Shown here one piece after another: positions 11,369 to 22,255 of a stretch of 64,000 nt of DNA. The notes under the pieces were generated by a model. That model was not told the DNA's origin. It worked only from the letters and a program-made list of their open reading frames with translations, and did no database searches. Both the position numbers and the translations under genes were made by a program. This stretch comes from Sordariomycetes sp. S80-01Y (Eukaryota > Ascomycota > Sordariomycetes). The first letter of the stretch is position 1. The number at the start of each line of letters is the position of its first letter. Location: NCBI GenBank assembly GCA_037042185.1, contig JAXQJY010000023.1:806001-870000 (forward strand), in the 5' to 3' direction.

Positions 11369-12071
11369 GTTCGGTTTGGTGAAAACAAGCGAGAGGTGCA
11401 GAGGTGGCGACGCATCTGAGGGCGAGTGGAAGATCACAGTTGCAGAGAAGCTTCCCAGAGTTACATGGCTGAATTCGTTTTATAAAGAAAGGCTTGCATT
11501 CGTGTGCGCTCACGCGGCATCTTATTTCATCGTGAATCGTGAAGCTGATGGAGCTCAGCAAGAGCACGTGCCTGGTGCCTGTTGTCGCGCACCGACAGCT
11601 GCAGGCACCCACTTATGTCAGCACAGATGAATGACGCTCGGACCTCGTCTCGCTCACCATCTCGATTATCTGTGGTCTTTCCTCATCGAGCTTTCCAACA
11701 GCGTCATCCAAGCTCGCACTCGGGTTCTATGCTCGCCATCTTGCACTGACGTCGCTCTATAAATGTAGTCTTCAGCCACAAGAAGTCAAAGCCATGGCTC
11801 TGCCAAGCGCTTGTGACGGCTTGCCGGCAAGCTCTTCGCGCGAACACTGCCCGATCCGCAACTCCAGATTGCGCGGCTATGATCATTGACGTCAGAACAG
11901 AAGCTTGGAACTGACTACATCCGAGTATATGTGCGGGACTATTTCTTAGAAAGAACTGAACGTGATGAAAATATTTAATTCACAGGACCCTTCCCTCTCT
12001 TCTTCATATCGACTCCTCGACGCACGTCCCACGTCCTGCTCACTACTCTCCCCGAGTTGACTGCCAACATC
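11369..12071. other. Shared divergent promoter, LIG4 and oxysterol-binding protein
   Basis: Holds 703 bp between two start codons facing apart. No gene is supported. A C/T-rich leader (about 11990-12055) precedes the plus-strand ATG, and a TATAAAT (11758..11764) and two CRE-like sites (listed separately) lie in the middle. Confidence 0.5.
11747..11894. promoter_or_regulatory. Two CRE-like TGACGTC sites
   Basis: TGACGTC at 11747..11753 and the full palindrome TGACGTCA at 11887..11894 are the core recognised by CREB/ATF-type bZIP factors. The second lies 178 bp before the start of the oxysterol-binding protein gene. Two copies in 150 bp are suggestive, but binding is an inference. Confidence 0.35.
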
Positions 12072-13283
12072 ATGCCTCAGCTCTCGGCGATCAAGGACAA
12101 CCTGACCCAGTTGAAGGACTTCCTTGCCTATATCACAACCGTGAAGGGCGATCTGTCCAACATCACGGCGCCGCCATTCGTGCTGGCGTCTAAATCAGCC
12201 ATCGAGGTCCCTTCGGCGTGGGCCTGTCACCACGACCTCTTCCTAGCGCCCGCATCGGAATCTGATGCGGAGAAACGTGCCTTGCTCTTTGTTAAGAACT
12301 TTCTCGTCAGTTTGAGGCAATTGGTTGGAGAAGGCAGTGAGTATGCAGCGAAGAAGCCCCTGAACCCCTTCCTGGGTGAGCTTTTTCTGGGCCAGTACCA
12401 AAGTGGAGTAGGGACGCAGTTGATCTCTGAGCAAGTCTCGCATCACCCTCCGGTCACAGCGTGCTTCATGTACAGCAAAGAGCATGGCGTCACCTCCAAT
12501 GGCTTCGCCAGACAGCAGACCTCCTTCAGTGCCGCTAGCGGGGTGACAGTCAAGCAGATTGGGTACGCTGTCGTAAATTTTGAGCATCAGAACGAGGCAC
12601 ACCTAATGACGATGCCCACGATCCATGTCAGGGGTTTGACGTCAGGCATGCCACATCCCGAGCTCGACGGACCTTGTTGGATTAGTAGCTCAAGCGGGTT
12701 TCTAACCAAGATAGAATTTGAAGGCAAGGGGAAGCTGGGGCTAGGACGCAAGAACAAAGTCACGGCTACGGTCTGCAAGGGCTCTCCCGATCAAGTACTT
12801 TACACGTTTACTGGCCATTGGGACGACAAGATCACCCTCAAGGACAGCAAGAACAACACCATCGAAGAGTTCAATGCTCAGGATTTCACTCCACAGGATG
12901 TTCATGTCAGACCCATAGAAGAGCAAACACCATGGGAGTCTCGCCGAGCTTGGGACAAGGTCTTTGACGGCATCCGCGAGGGTGACATTGAGAAAATCAA
13001 CACCAACAAGACAGAGCTGGAAGAGTCTCAACGAGCCATGAGAGAGAGTGAAAAGAGCCAAGGCTTGGATTGGAAGCGCTTTTTCTTCTCTAATTCCGCC
13101 GAGGATCCTACCACGGCGAAGCTGCTAAAAGCTATCCCTGACAATGGGTTGGAGCACTTTGATACGGAGAAGACAGCCGGCGTTTGGAAATTCATTGGTG
13201 TGCCTGAAGCTGAAGAGCTCATCAATCGCCTGGGTACGGCTCACCCCAATGGTCCAAGCGAGCGCCCTCCGAACAACGCTTAA
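12072..13283 (+). CDS. Oxysterol-binding protein, short Osh4/Kes1 type
   Basis: One exon, 403 residues, with no PH or ankyrin domain, so of the short OSBP-related class. The family signature EQVSHHPPVTAC sits near residue 119. The N-terminal lid helix and KPLNPFLGELFLGQY segment are typical of Osh4/Kes1. These proteins exchange sterol and PI4P between membranes and regulate Golgi export. The charged C-terminal part (EESQRAMRESEKSQGLDW, then WKFIGVPEAEEL) also matches. The ATG at 12072 is chosen because it follows CCAACATC and starts the conserved domain; a TTG upstream in frame is not a start. The stop overlaps the stop of the convergent amidohydrolase gene. Confidence 0.92.
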   Translation: MPQLSAIKDNLTQLKDFLAYITTVKGDLSNITAPPFVLASKSAIEVPSAWACHHDLFLAPASESDAEKRALLFVKNFLVSLRQLVGEGSEYAAKKPLNPFLGELFLGQYQSGVGTQLISEQVSHHPPVTACFMYSKEHGVTSNGFARQQTSFSAASGVTVKQIGYAVVNFEHQNEAHLMTMPTIHVRGLTSGMPHPELDGPCWISSSSGFLTKIEFEGKGKLGLGRKNKVTATVCKGSPDQVLYTFTGHWDDKITLKDSKNNTIEEFNAQDFTPQDVHVRPIEEQTPWESRRAWDKVFDGIREGDIEKINTNKTELEESQRAMRESEKSQGLDWKRFFFSNSAEDPTTAKLLKAIPDNGLEHFDTEKTAGVWKFIGVPEAEELINRLGTAHPNGPSERPPNNA

Positions 13284-14929
13284 TCGTCTTTCTTGAAGAC
13301 CTGCTTGCCCTCGAACCACGTCTCTTTCACAACACCCTGAATCAGTCTCTCTGGGGTCAGCTCAACATCGCAGACTACAAAGTCTGCCTTCTTCCCAACC
13401 TCGAGCTTGCCCGACCAAGCATCCGCGAAGCACGAGTAGGCCGACCCGTGAGTCGCCCCCGCCACAGCCTGGCAAACCGTCAACGCAAATTCGGGGTTGA
13501 CCACCTCCTCGCACTCGGGTTCCCGATATGACTTCCTCGTCGTGGCGACGTATAAGTTTGGCAACGGCAGATGAGGAGCAGTCGGCGCGTCGGATCCCAA
13601 GGCCAAATTTGCACCTCCATCCGCAAACTCGGAGTACGCAAACGCTCGCTTGCACCTGTGCGGGCCAAGAAGATTCGGCCACGCCCTCAGGATGGCAGGG
13701 TCTGCGTGAACGGGTTGGATCGACGCCGTGATACCCAATTTCCCGAGTCTTGCAGCGTCAGATTCGCTCGCAAGCTCTAAGTGCTCAATTCTTGGCCGCC
13801 GCTCAGCCGTCGTGTTCCTCTCCAGAACGTTGATGGCCGTGTTGATCGTCTTGTCACCGATAGCATGCAGCGCAACCTGCAGGCCCGCCTTGTGTGCTCT
13901 CTCCACGACAGGATGCAAAACGTCCTCCTCCCAGATCGGATCACAATCAACACCCGTGTTGTATGGCTCCGTCAAGCTCGCCGTACAGGCATCAATGATG
14001 CCATCGCAAATGATTTTGATGCCGACTACTCTGCAGTCGCGATCCTTGAACTGCCTCATCATCTCGGCCGCGCGGTCAACTTGCGCCAGCACAGCCTCCA
14101 GGCCCTGCTCCTTTTTCATGGGCTTCATCAGCCAATATGCCGCCAATCTCATTCCTCCCAAACCCTCGGTGTTGCGCAGCTCAATGAGAGGGTCCCAGAT
14201 CGTGTCGTCCATGGCCATGTCGATCATGCCGGTGTACCCCGCCGCGTTGAATGCTTTGATCGCCGCGCGTATGGCGTCTTTGCGTTCTTCCATGCTTGCG
14301 ACTTGTGCTACGAAGGGCCAGATGATCTCGAAGACGGCGCTTTCGTTGAAAACGCCGTTCGGTCGGCCTTGTGAGTCACGTTGGATGGTGCCACCTGGAG
14401 GATCGGGTGTGCTGCCGTTGGGATCGATGGACATGACAGAGCAGACCTCTTTAAGGCCGGCGGAATTGCACCATGTAGTGTGTAGGTCTTTTGTGTCAAT
14501 AAAGATGGGCCTCTCGTCAAGGTCATCTAGCAAGCTCGCATCTACCCCCTCGGGGGTCATGCTATGCATCCATCCTCTTCCGTAGATCCTGCTTGCGGTT
14601 TTGTCTTCTTTGCACACCTTGGAAATGCGCTCTCTGATCTCAGCGAGATTTTTGCAGCCGTCAAGAGGCACTTTTGTGAGAGACTGTCCAAGTAAGAGCA
14701 AGTGCAAGTGACCGTCGATGAAGCTGGGCAGGACTTTCTGGTTTTGCAGGTCGCACACCTTGACGCCGGCTTGCTGGGCGCTGAGGATCTCAGCATCTGA
14801 GTCGGTGCCGATGTGGGCTATCTCGCCGTTGCGGATGAGCATGCATGATGCAAATGAGGGAGGTGAGGACTTTGAATCTTCAGGGGATTGATAAACTTGG
14901 GCGTTGAGGAGGATGAGATCTTCAGCCAT
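13280..14929 (-). CDS. YtcJ-like amidohydrolase (amidohydrolase family 3)
   Basis: One exon, 549 residues, from an ATG in a near-perfect Kozak context (CCACCATGG). The metal-binding motif FIDGHLHLLLLG sits near residue 75. The protein has the YtcJ/NfdA layout: a small beta domain at both ends around a TIM barrel, with GRGWMHSMTPEG, HAIGDKTINTAI, IEHLELAS and LGSDAPTAPHLPLPNLY. Members hydrolyse amide or imine-type C-N bonds; the substrate cannot be told. There is no signal peptide, so it is likely cytosolic. The same frame is open for a further 119 codons upstream to about 15286, but has no well-placed ATG and no family match, so I take it as leader. It converges on the oxysterol-binding protein gene with a 4-bp overlap. 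Confidence 0.88.
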   Translation of the reverse strand: MAEDLILLNAQVYQSPEDSKSSPPSFASCMLIRNGEIAHIGTDSDAEILSAQQAGVKVCDLQNQKVLPSFIDGHLHLLLLGQSLTKVPLDGCKNLAEIRERISKVCKEDKTASRIYGRGWMHSMTPEGVDASLLDDLDERPIFIDTKDLHTTWCNSAGLKEVCSVMSIDPNGSTPDPPGGTIQRDSQGRPNGVFNESAVFEIIWPFVAQVASMEERKDAIRAAIKAFNAAGYTGMIDMAMDDTIWDPLIELRNTEGLGGMRLAAYWLMKPMKKEQGLEAVLAQVDRAAEMMRQFKDRDCRVVGIKIICDGIIDACTASLTEPYNTGVDCDPIWEEDVLHPVVERAHKAGLQVALHAIGDKTINTAINVLERNTTAERRPRIEHLELASESDAARLGKLGITASIQPVHADPAILRAWPNLLGPHRCKRAFAYSEFADGGANLALGSDAPTAPHLPLPNLYVATTRKSYREPECEEVVNPEFALTVCQAVAGATHGSAYSCFADAWSGKLEVGKKADFVVCDVELTPERLIQGVVKETWFEGKQVFKKDD

Positions 14930-16405
14930 GGTGGGCAGCGGTTTGGCGAAGAGTTGTGGTGATGGCACGTAGCTCACCCGCGCTCTCTGGCAACCGATTT
15001 CAGAATGGGTGTGAACAAGAAGCGAGGATTGTACGACGCAAGTATTTTCGATCACGGAAAACGTATGTAAGTGTAAGTGATGTGTCAGGAAGATGAAGTT
15101 GAAAAATACCTCCGGATCAACAATTCGTACGTCGCTTCCCCACACGGTGACGCCGGCCGGCATCGGCCCTGGCAAACGCCTCCCAGAATAGGAAAGTCTG
15201 AAGCTATGTGGTTCAGCTGGTGGATCTGATAAGATAATTACACCGTATGGTGCCTTGGTAGGGTGCGATTGACTATCTGGGATCAAAAGGGGTCATTTCT
15301 TCTGAATGTCCCTTTTCTCAACGTATTCTTTAACGGCTAGCACTACTTTCCGCATGCGACGATGTCTAGAAACCCTGTATGGACCAATGATCATTAGATC
15401 GAGTCTAGGTTCATTTATGCTCATGTTCGGCGGGGGGGAATCCAATGCATCTTGCCGTCGTTGTGATAGCAATTGAAAATGGGGAAGCTTGGGACTGACC
15501 AAACATTGGCCCACGCATAGTGTGTATCCAGCGAGTTCGGTCAGTGCTCAGTCATAGAATATAGCAGATACGCGTGTCTGACAATGCATTCCCACCGCGG
15601 GCCATCGAAGCCAAGAAAAGAAACAGCGTCGGCATCGGGGGGGTTGTGGGCTTATCTTTGACACGGGATCAAAGCTGGTCGGTCACAATCCGAGCGTCTC
15701 TTGCCGAAGCCTGCCGATGAATGGACGTCTCGGGTTGAATCCGATTTCTTGGAGAATCTGGGGTAACTAGCGGTTGTGATATGAAGGGGGCTACCACAGC
15801 TTCGTGGTGCACGGCAGAGCTTGTCGGACAGGAGATTACCGAACCGGGTGACTGGAATAGAATTTATCTTTGTTAGCTCGCTCAGGACATTTTCGAGAAG
15901 CTGCCTGTGAGTGGCGCAGGCGGTTAGAACCTGAAACCAGGGCCGCCGTCATCATGATGATTTGCCGTGACCCTGGCTCCCTATGCGCATTTTGGTCACC
16001 CACATAAGCCTGCGTCCGCCCACTTCCCTGCCAGAAGAAAAAGACGATACACAAACGAAGGCGCACAGCTTTGGACGCCACGCAAAGAGAAATGGCATTG
16101 CTGAAGATGGGTCGGATCCATATCAATGATCAATGGCATTGAACGCCGCTTCCATCGTAGATTTGACGGAAACAAGTCGTCATGGTGGTTGACGCTGTGC
16201 ACGCTGCATGAACTTAAGGTTGATGGCGACCCGGTTATTCTGTCGGAAGCTGCCAGTAGCCACCACCCGATCGCAAACCCCAGGCAGGGTCTGGGCTGAC
16301 AACCCCATCTCCTCCTTTTCTCTGTCTCCTCCTCTCTCTCCTCCATGAGAACTCCAGCAGCATCATCAGCATTGCTACTGCTGAACCAAAAGAGCTCCCG
16401 CCGCA
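14930..16405. other. Divergent intergenic region, 1.5 kb
   Basis: Separates the amidohydrolase and CorA starts. Small ORFs (for example 15293..15514 minus) show no motif. A G-run occurs near 15432-15438. The bases just before 16406 are C/T-rich on the plus strand, consistent with a leader. Nothing else is recognised. Confidence 0.4.
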
Positions 16406-18454
16406 ATGCGCACAACGCGCCCGCCCACGGGCCGAGTGGCGGACCAAGGACCCGACACCCACCACGGGTCGCCCGAGTCCGCCATTGACGACGAGCACCA
16501 TCCCCACGATTACGCTCTCGACCACCCACCGCAAGCCGCCCCTAATCGCCGTCGCGACACCATCACCATCACCAACACCGAGCCCCTCGCCCTTGACACC
16601 GCGAATCTCTCCCCTCCGCACGTCGACACCCATCAGCTTAGTAGGAGCGATACCCAAGTCAGCGCCATCTCGCCCAGCCTGCTCTCGCCGAGCTTGCTGC
16701 GCCGGAGGACGAACGCTGCGAGTCCGGGCGGCTTTGGTCGGCCGAGAGCTGCCACCTTTCGCACCGTTGAAGATTTCGACGAACTGGATGCTGTGCATCA
16801 TGAGAGGCCTGGCTGGCAGCCTGGCAGCGAGCCGGGCTTTGACCCTAAGCTGCCGGATGGCGGTCATGCCTCCATGCCCACCTTGAGTGCGCCGTGCAAG
16901 ATTACGGTAGTGGACTTCTCGCACGGCCACGTTGAGAAGCGCCACTTCGACAACCAGACCTTCATCGACTACCTCGACCGGCCGAAAGACGAGTGGGCAA
17001 AGTGTCGCTGGATAAACGTCAACGGGCTGAGTTGGGACGTCATCCAGGCGTTGGGCACAAAGAAGGGCCTCCACAAGCTGGCCTTGGAGGACGTCATGAA
17101 TATCAGGAACAGGACCAAGGCCGATTGGTACCCTAACCATGCCTTCATCGTCATGACTTTACAGAAGTTGGTGCATCTGGTGGATGAGGACGACAGCACC
17201 TCGAGCAGCAGCAGTAGCGTGCCCTCTCGGAAGTCCCTGTCTGCCCTGAGAGATTCGTTCAAGGACTTCTGGCGGAGTAAAAGAGAGGAACACGATATTC
17301 GCGGTGACCAGGATATAGACCCCGAGAAGGATACGGTGGGCTACAGCGGCACAGACGCAACCAGGACGTTCCCCGACGGGACCCAGCTGAACGAAACTGC
17401 CATGCTGCGCTCCCTCCAACGGTATCACGCCTCGGGCAATGAAGCGCGCACCGAGTTTATGGAGCGTCACTCCTCTCTCGCGCCTTATAAGATGGCCATC
17501 TCCGCTGAGCAAGTCTCCGTATTCCTCACCTCCGACAATACCGTCATCTCCTTCTTCGAAGTCTCGGCCGGCGACGTTGAGCGCCCCATCATCACTCGTC
17601 TCTCGACCCCGGGTACAATCCTTCGAGAGTCCTACGACGGATCGCTGTTGGTACAAGCCATTATTGACGCCATCATCGATCTCGCCCTCCCCTTGACTGC
17701 AATCTACACAGACATCATCGGCGACCTCGAACTCGACGTTCTCACCTCGCCCAACATGACCCAATCCCGCAGCCTGTATATTTGCATATCGGAAATCAAC
17801 AAAATGCTCTCCTTTCTCAACCCCATCGACAACCTCGTCAACGTCCTGCGCGACCACAAGACGACCCTCACCCAAGAACGCGCCATGTCCACTCTCGAAG
17901 ATCCGGCGTCAGGCGTCATCGTGACCCCAATGACGCACACGTACCTCGGCGATGTGCTCGATCACTGCATTATCATCACCGAAAACCTGCAGCAGCTGAA
18001 GCAGAGCAGTGACAATTTGATCAACTTGATCTTCAACACGATCTCTGCAGGGCAGAATGAGAGCATGAAGCAGCTGACGACTGTGACCATCATCTTCTTG
18101 CCTTTGACATTTATTACCGGATTCTTTGGGCAAAACTTTCCAGAGGAAGGGTTCCCGGAGGTCAAGAACGGGATATGGTACTTGTAAGTGCCCATTTATT
18201 CACCTGCACACCTTCCAATCCTGCTCTCGCTGGTCCGCCTTCAAGCACTAACATATCACAGCTGGGCCTGCGCCGTTCCGACCGCAGTTGCCACGATACT
18301 GATCCTCATGCGCGACATGATTTATGCTTGGATAGTGCGCATCATTCAGAGGAAGCACATCGTGTCGATACGAAAGAAGAAGAAAAAGAAGAAGAGAAGG
18401 ACGAGCCAGATTGTGAGGGACGCGCAGGCGCGGGGTGGCCTCACGCAGATGTGA
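16406..18454 (+). CDS. CorA-like divalent metal transporter (Alr1/Mnr2-related)
   Basis: Two exons (16406..18183 and 18262..18454) with a 78-bp intron (GTAAGT..CACAG, branch-like CACTAAC) encode 656 residues. A disordered N-terminus of about 150 residues is followed by the CorA cytosolic domain (ITVVDFSHGHVEKRHFDNQT, KGLHKLALEDVMNIRNRTK). Two transmembrane helices lie at the C-terminus; the signature loop after the first reads ITGFFGQNF where bacterial CorA has GMN. The second helix (WACAVPTAVATILILM) is in exon 2. A lysine-rich tail (KKKKKKKRR) ends the protein. The family moves Mg2+ at the plasma or vacuolar membrane. The GQN variant occurs in fungal CorA-like groups, so the ion is less certain than the fold. 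Confidence 0.88.
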
Positions 18455-19258
18455 GCTTTCGCGTGAAGCAGTGCGTTGGATTTGACGACATTGGTGGAAG
18501 TTTGTGATACCCGCATGGCGAAGGTGCTTTTACATTTGCATGTGTAACGGTTGGGATATTTGCACGGAATTCGTTCATCGATACTGAGTTCAGCTCTCTA
18601 CGGGGCTCTGTAGCTGCTTCTTATGGAACTATTACTCACCAAGAACGACGATTTTGCAAGGACGTGAACCAAGTGTGCAGCCTCTTTCCTATAAACTTAA
18701 CCCCCGTGCATCTTTTACCGTAGATCGCATCCAAAAGTTACACCCGCTGCCTTCGGATCAAGCTCGTCGGGGGCCATTCAATCCCTGGGGGGGATCGCTT
18801 ACTTACCTTGCAACTACAGTCACACCATCTTCGAATCTGTAGGCAATGATACGGTTCATTCTGAGAATCCTTCTACCATCGAGATGGACTTGTGATCCTG
18901 GAGGCTGCATGGCACTTGTTGCGACGCGCTCAATGCCGGCCTTAGTAATTGAGTATTGATATCGGGAGGAAGTGGGATGTACAATCCGCGGCATCGGGCA
19001 TTATTGTTGCCAATAAGTCAGCGCTACTGACAGCTAAACAGTCCAGCATTATTAATCCAAGAGACCGGGGCCTAATTATCACGTTGCTATTTCTGGGTGA
19101 GCTTTGCGTCTCCGGTTTCAGCTGCGAGTATATAACAGCCACGAGGGCAGAACGCACACGGACCTCGCTTTGACATTACATTCGGACGAGGCTGTTCGGA
19201 ATCCAAACAACTTCTGCGCGGATTCCCAGTTCTAGCCATTGACTCGGTTCTCTCCGCC
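18455..19258. other. Intergenic region with one possible minus-strand exon
   Basis: Between CorA and NmrA-like genes. An open stretch at 18803..18994 on the minus strand ends at a consensus GTAAGT donor (see findings), but no second exon or family was found. Otherwise nothing is seen. Confidence 0.35.
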
Positions 19259-20182
19259 ATGGCTCCTCATCGGCAGGGTCGTAACATCGCCATCGTGGGC
19301 GCCAGCGGCCACATCGGGAGTCACACTCTTGCAACCCTCGTCTCCCACGATCTTCATCGGATCACGGCCATCGTCCGGCCCGATTCAACTTCAAACCTAC
19401 CGGCAGCCGTAATCATTAAAAAGGGCGCCTTCGACGATGAGGCTTTCCTGGTGGAAGCTCTCAAAGGCCAGGAGGTTCTCATCATTCAGCTGCCAATCGC
19501 AGGCTCCCATTATCAGGAGGGCTTCATTCGCGCCGCAGCCAAGGCTGGCGTGAAGTACGTCCTCCCCACCGAATGGGGAAGCGACCCGGAAGCCAAACTC
19601 ATCGAGGAGCTGCCAGTCATTGCGGAGAAGGCCCGCTTCCGCCAACTCGTTGAGGAGCTGGGCGTTGGATGCTGGATAGGCGTGGTCAACAACCCGTGGT
19701 ACGACTTCTGTCTTCCGATGGGGGACGTACTCGGAGTCAACTTCAAGGAGCGGAAGGCAACGCTTTGGGACGGGGGCAACAACAAGCTCAACATGTCGAC
19801 GCTGTCTCGAGCTGGCGCCGCGACGGCGGAGCTTGTGGCACAGCCAGATTCTGAGCTATCGCGGTACCGAAACCGTTGCTTTTACGTTTCCTCATTCCAC
19901 GTCACGCAAAGAGAGATTCTCGCAAGCGTCATGCATGCCACTAGCACTCACGAGGGTGACTGGACTATCGCTGAGAAGCCTACTGACGCAGCTATTGAGG
20001 AGGCGAATGCCATGACTGGCGTCGATGCTCACACCTCCATGCTGGTCAAGTTCTTCCCGCTGCATTACAAATCGGGCTGGGGTGGGGACTATAACCACAA
20101 GGCTGAGGACTTGGCGAGGTTTGGCTATGAAAAGGAGGATCTTGATGCGGTCACGGCGGATATCATCTCGAAACACACCTAG
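19259..20182 (+). CDS. NmrA-like / isoflavone reductase-like NAD(P)-binding protein
   Basis: One exon, 307 residues, starting at GCCATGG. The Rossmann motif IAIVGASGHIGSHTL (GxxGxxG) is at residues 9-23, followed by the acidic/basic loop of the atypical SDR family (RPDSTSNLP). The segment AAAKAGVKYVLPTEWGSD matches the substrate region of isoflavone reductase-like and NmrA-like proteins. Known members are either NAD(P)H-dependent reductases of aromatic compounds or redox sensors for transcription factors such as the nitrogen regulator NmrA; which applies is unclear. It lacks a signal peptide, so it should be cytosolic. It converges with the peroxygenase gene, with stops 158 bp apart. Confidence 0.88.
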   Translation: MAPHRQGRNIAIVGASGHIGSHTLATLVSHDLHRITAIVRPDSTSNLPAAVIIKKGAFDDEAFLVEALKGQEVLIIQLPIAGSHYQEGFIRAAAKAGVKYVLPTEWGSDPEAKLIEELPVIAEKARFRQLVEELGVGCWIGVVNNPWYDFCLPMGDVLGVNFKERKATLWDGGNNKLNMSTLSRAGAATAELVAQPDSELSRYRNRCFYVSSFHVTQREILASVMHATSTHEGDWTIAEKPTDAAIEEANAMTGVDAHTSMLVKFFPLHYKSGWGGDYNHKAEDLARFGYEKEDLDAVTADIISKHT

Positions 20183-20340
20183 GACCTCGAGCTGACATTT
20201 CTGTGGTCAACACTCTGAGCTTGAGTCCCGAGACGCTTGGAAGAATTGCACTGTATGTTTTGGTCAAATAGGCGTGTGGCTCTTGTTAGGTGTATCTAGG
20301 GAACCGCCGGTTCATTTCGCTCAAAGATTCCTCAGGAATT

Positions 20341-21209
20341 CTAGGCATTTCTACTCTTCATCTGCTCCATAGTGATAGCCTGGATGTTGAAAACCATCTC
20401 CTGAAGGATATCCATCTTCAGTCGATTTTCAGGCTTCTTCCAACCCAGCTCATGCGGCAGACGCTCGTTCTCTATGCAAGCATATTAGAACACCACTCAC
20501 CCAGGGAGAACTCAGTGAGCACTTACGGAAGAAATACTGCACATACTCTTCAGGAGTCAACAAACGGTCTTTCTTCTCCTCTGCCTGTAGATCCCACTCC
20601 CCAAGCACAAACTGGTAGGCTGCAGTCTCCCCATAGATGAAGTGCGCACCGAGCTGCGGCAGCGTGAACTGCGGGTTGCCCATCGCACTCCTCACAACTG
20701 CCGCGGTCCTAGCCTTCGCCGCCATTGCGAGGTCGATCATGTCTCCTTCAAAGTATTGGCTAGTCAGGTTCCAAGTCTCTGGGTGGAAGACGTCGGCGGG
20801 GCCGAACTCGGCATCTTGACGGGAGATGGAGCCGTCGTGCTCAAGAATGTTGTGCGTTGTGAGGTGGTCGAGGTCGAAGGTCGTTGCGTTGGGGGCCGGG
20901 TTGGTCGGTTGCGCGAAGTCGAACAGCTCAGAGACCACGGAGACGTCCCAGTTAAGGACGCGATCGAGGACCGAGACGGCTATATCTTTAGAGATGGCTT
21001 TACCATCGCGAGGTATGTGCCCGTGGTTGGCGAGGGTGTTCAACATAGGGCAAGGCCCACGCACTAATAATGTCAGCGAGATACGGAGCAGATTCTGCAA
21101 GAGGAGACTCGCCATCTCCATGGCCTGGTGGCTTCCACTCGCCCTCATCAAAGCCGAGGGCGAATGCTGGTGCAAGCGCAAGGATGGTACTAAGGTCGGA
21201 CAGCTTCAT
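20341..21209 (-). CDS. Heme-thiolate peroxidase/peroxygenase (chloroperoxidase family)
   Basis: Three exons on the minus strand: 21113..21209, 20527..21063 and 20341..20471, giving 254 residues. A signal peptide (MKLSDLSTILALAPAFALG) starts the chain. The first intron (49 bp) begins with GC instead of GT (GCGAGT..TTAG); joining it gives PPGHGDVRGPCPMLNTLANH, the exact family heme-ligand motif with the proximal Cys in PCP. Without that splice the motif is broken by a frame change. The second intron is canonical (GTAAGT..CATAG) and restores the conserved end NERLPHELGWKKP. The family uses hydrogen peroxide to halogenate or oxygenate small molecules outside the cell. Length fits the short chloroperoxidase/unspecific peroxygenase group. 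Neighbouring NmrA-like gene converges on it; no shared pathway is implied. Confidence 0.88.
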
Positions 21210-22255
21210 CTTCTCAAGGCTGAGGTAAAGTAGATGACAAGAAACGTAACAACACAAACGGAGGTATGTGGACATCTTTTATACCCAAATACCCCGTTTG
21301 TACATCCTAAGACTGACAAAAATGGGGACATTCATCGGTTCACTACGTCCAGCGACGTTACATCCTCGCATTCGATTCATGAATTAACCTTGAACGCTTG
21401 TGCCCCGATCAGAAGTCGAGGGCCAAACGTCGGTTGCCACATCGCATTCCGGTCCAATCGGTCCACACACATTGCAAATTACCCCAGGATCGGGAAACAG
21501 TTTCTGATGGCTCGCGGCAGATGCGCACAACACCCGGCAGTAGTCAACGCAGCCCTGAGCTACCCGTGTCTCCGCTCAACCCGCGCATAGGAAGCACAGC
21601 CCTGTTGTATGCGAGGGTTTGGCTGCTGCGGTCGGATCCTCGTATAGACATGGCCACACAAGGATCCGACTAAACGGTGGGTCTCGGTACGAGAGCGAGA
21701 TGGGAGCGAGATTCGGGAGCGAAATGAAGAGTGGAACGACGGGAACCTCCGAGAGGGGCCTCAAAAGAACCCGATAGGTGAACTAGTGTCCTATGGCATC
21801 GGAAGGGTCCTTTTTCAGGCGTTCCCGCCTGCGGTTTCCATACAAGCATGAGCTCAATCACGCGTTCGGGCGCACAAGGCATAGGTCCCCTTGTTTTGAG
21901 CTACGCTTGTGAGACTCAGCCTCATCTGCTCGTGCCGAATTGGTGAACCGCTCTGCGTTTTTGAAAAGTCTCGAGCAAGGAGAGGTCTTGTGGGGGGCAG
22001 CTAGCTCCTCATGGCAATATTCATAGAAAAGCGAGGCGCCCTCTCCTCTCGTTGGTCTGATACTCAATACATTCCTTCGTTCTATCTTTGCTCATATCGT
22101 CTCCGTACATTTGTCAGTCACTTATTCTGTATCACGTTCGCTCCTGTTCTTACTGGAAAGCTCGCTCTTTGTTACTCCTCAAAATTGAACCCTTTCTGTC
22201 TCGTCAAAACAACTATTTTTTCCAAGTCCGCCACTGTTCCGATCGGCTCTTTACA
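21210..22255. other. Divergent intergenic region
   Basis: One kilobase between peroxygenase and first RTA1 gene. No ORF has family support. A T-rich, C/T-rich leader (about 22100-22255) precedes the RTA1 start. Nothing else is recognised. Confidence 0.4.

Noticed and set aside
13728-14585. 285-codon plus-strand open frame
   Set aside because: Antisense to the amidohydrolase gene and without recognisable domain; a shadow of GC-rich codon third positions.
14930-15286. Open frame of 119 codons continuing upstream of the amidohydrolase start
   Set aside because: No well-placed ATG, no family similarity, and a strong Kozak ATG at 14929 that matches the usual start of the family.
16235-17140. 301-codon minus-strand open frame
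   Set aside because: It is antisense to the CorA-like gene, has no motif and reflects codon bias of the real gene.
17159-17875. 238-codon minus-strand open frame
   Set aside because: Antisense to the CorA-like gene, composition is a mirror of the real coding strand, no start context or domain.
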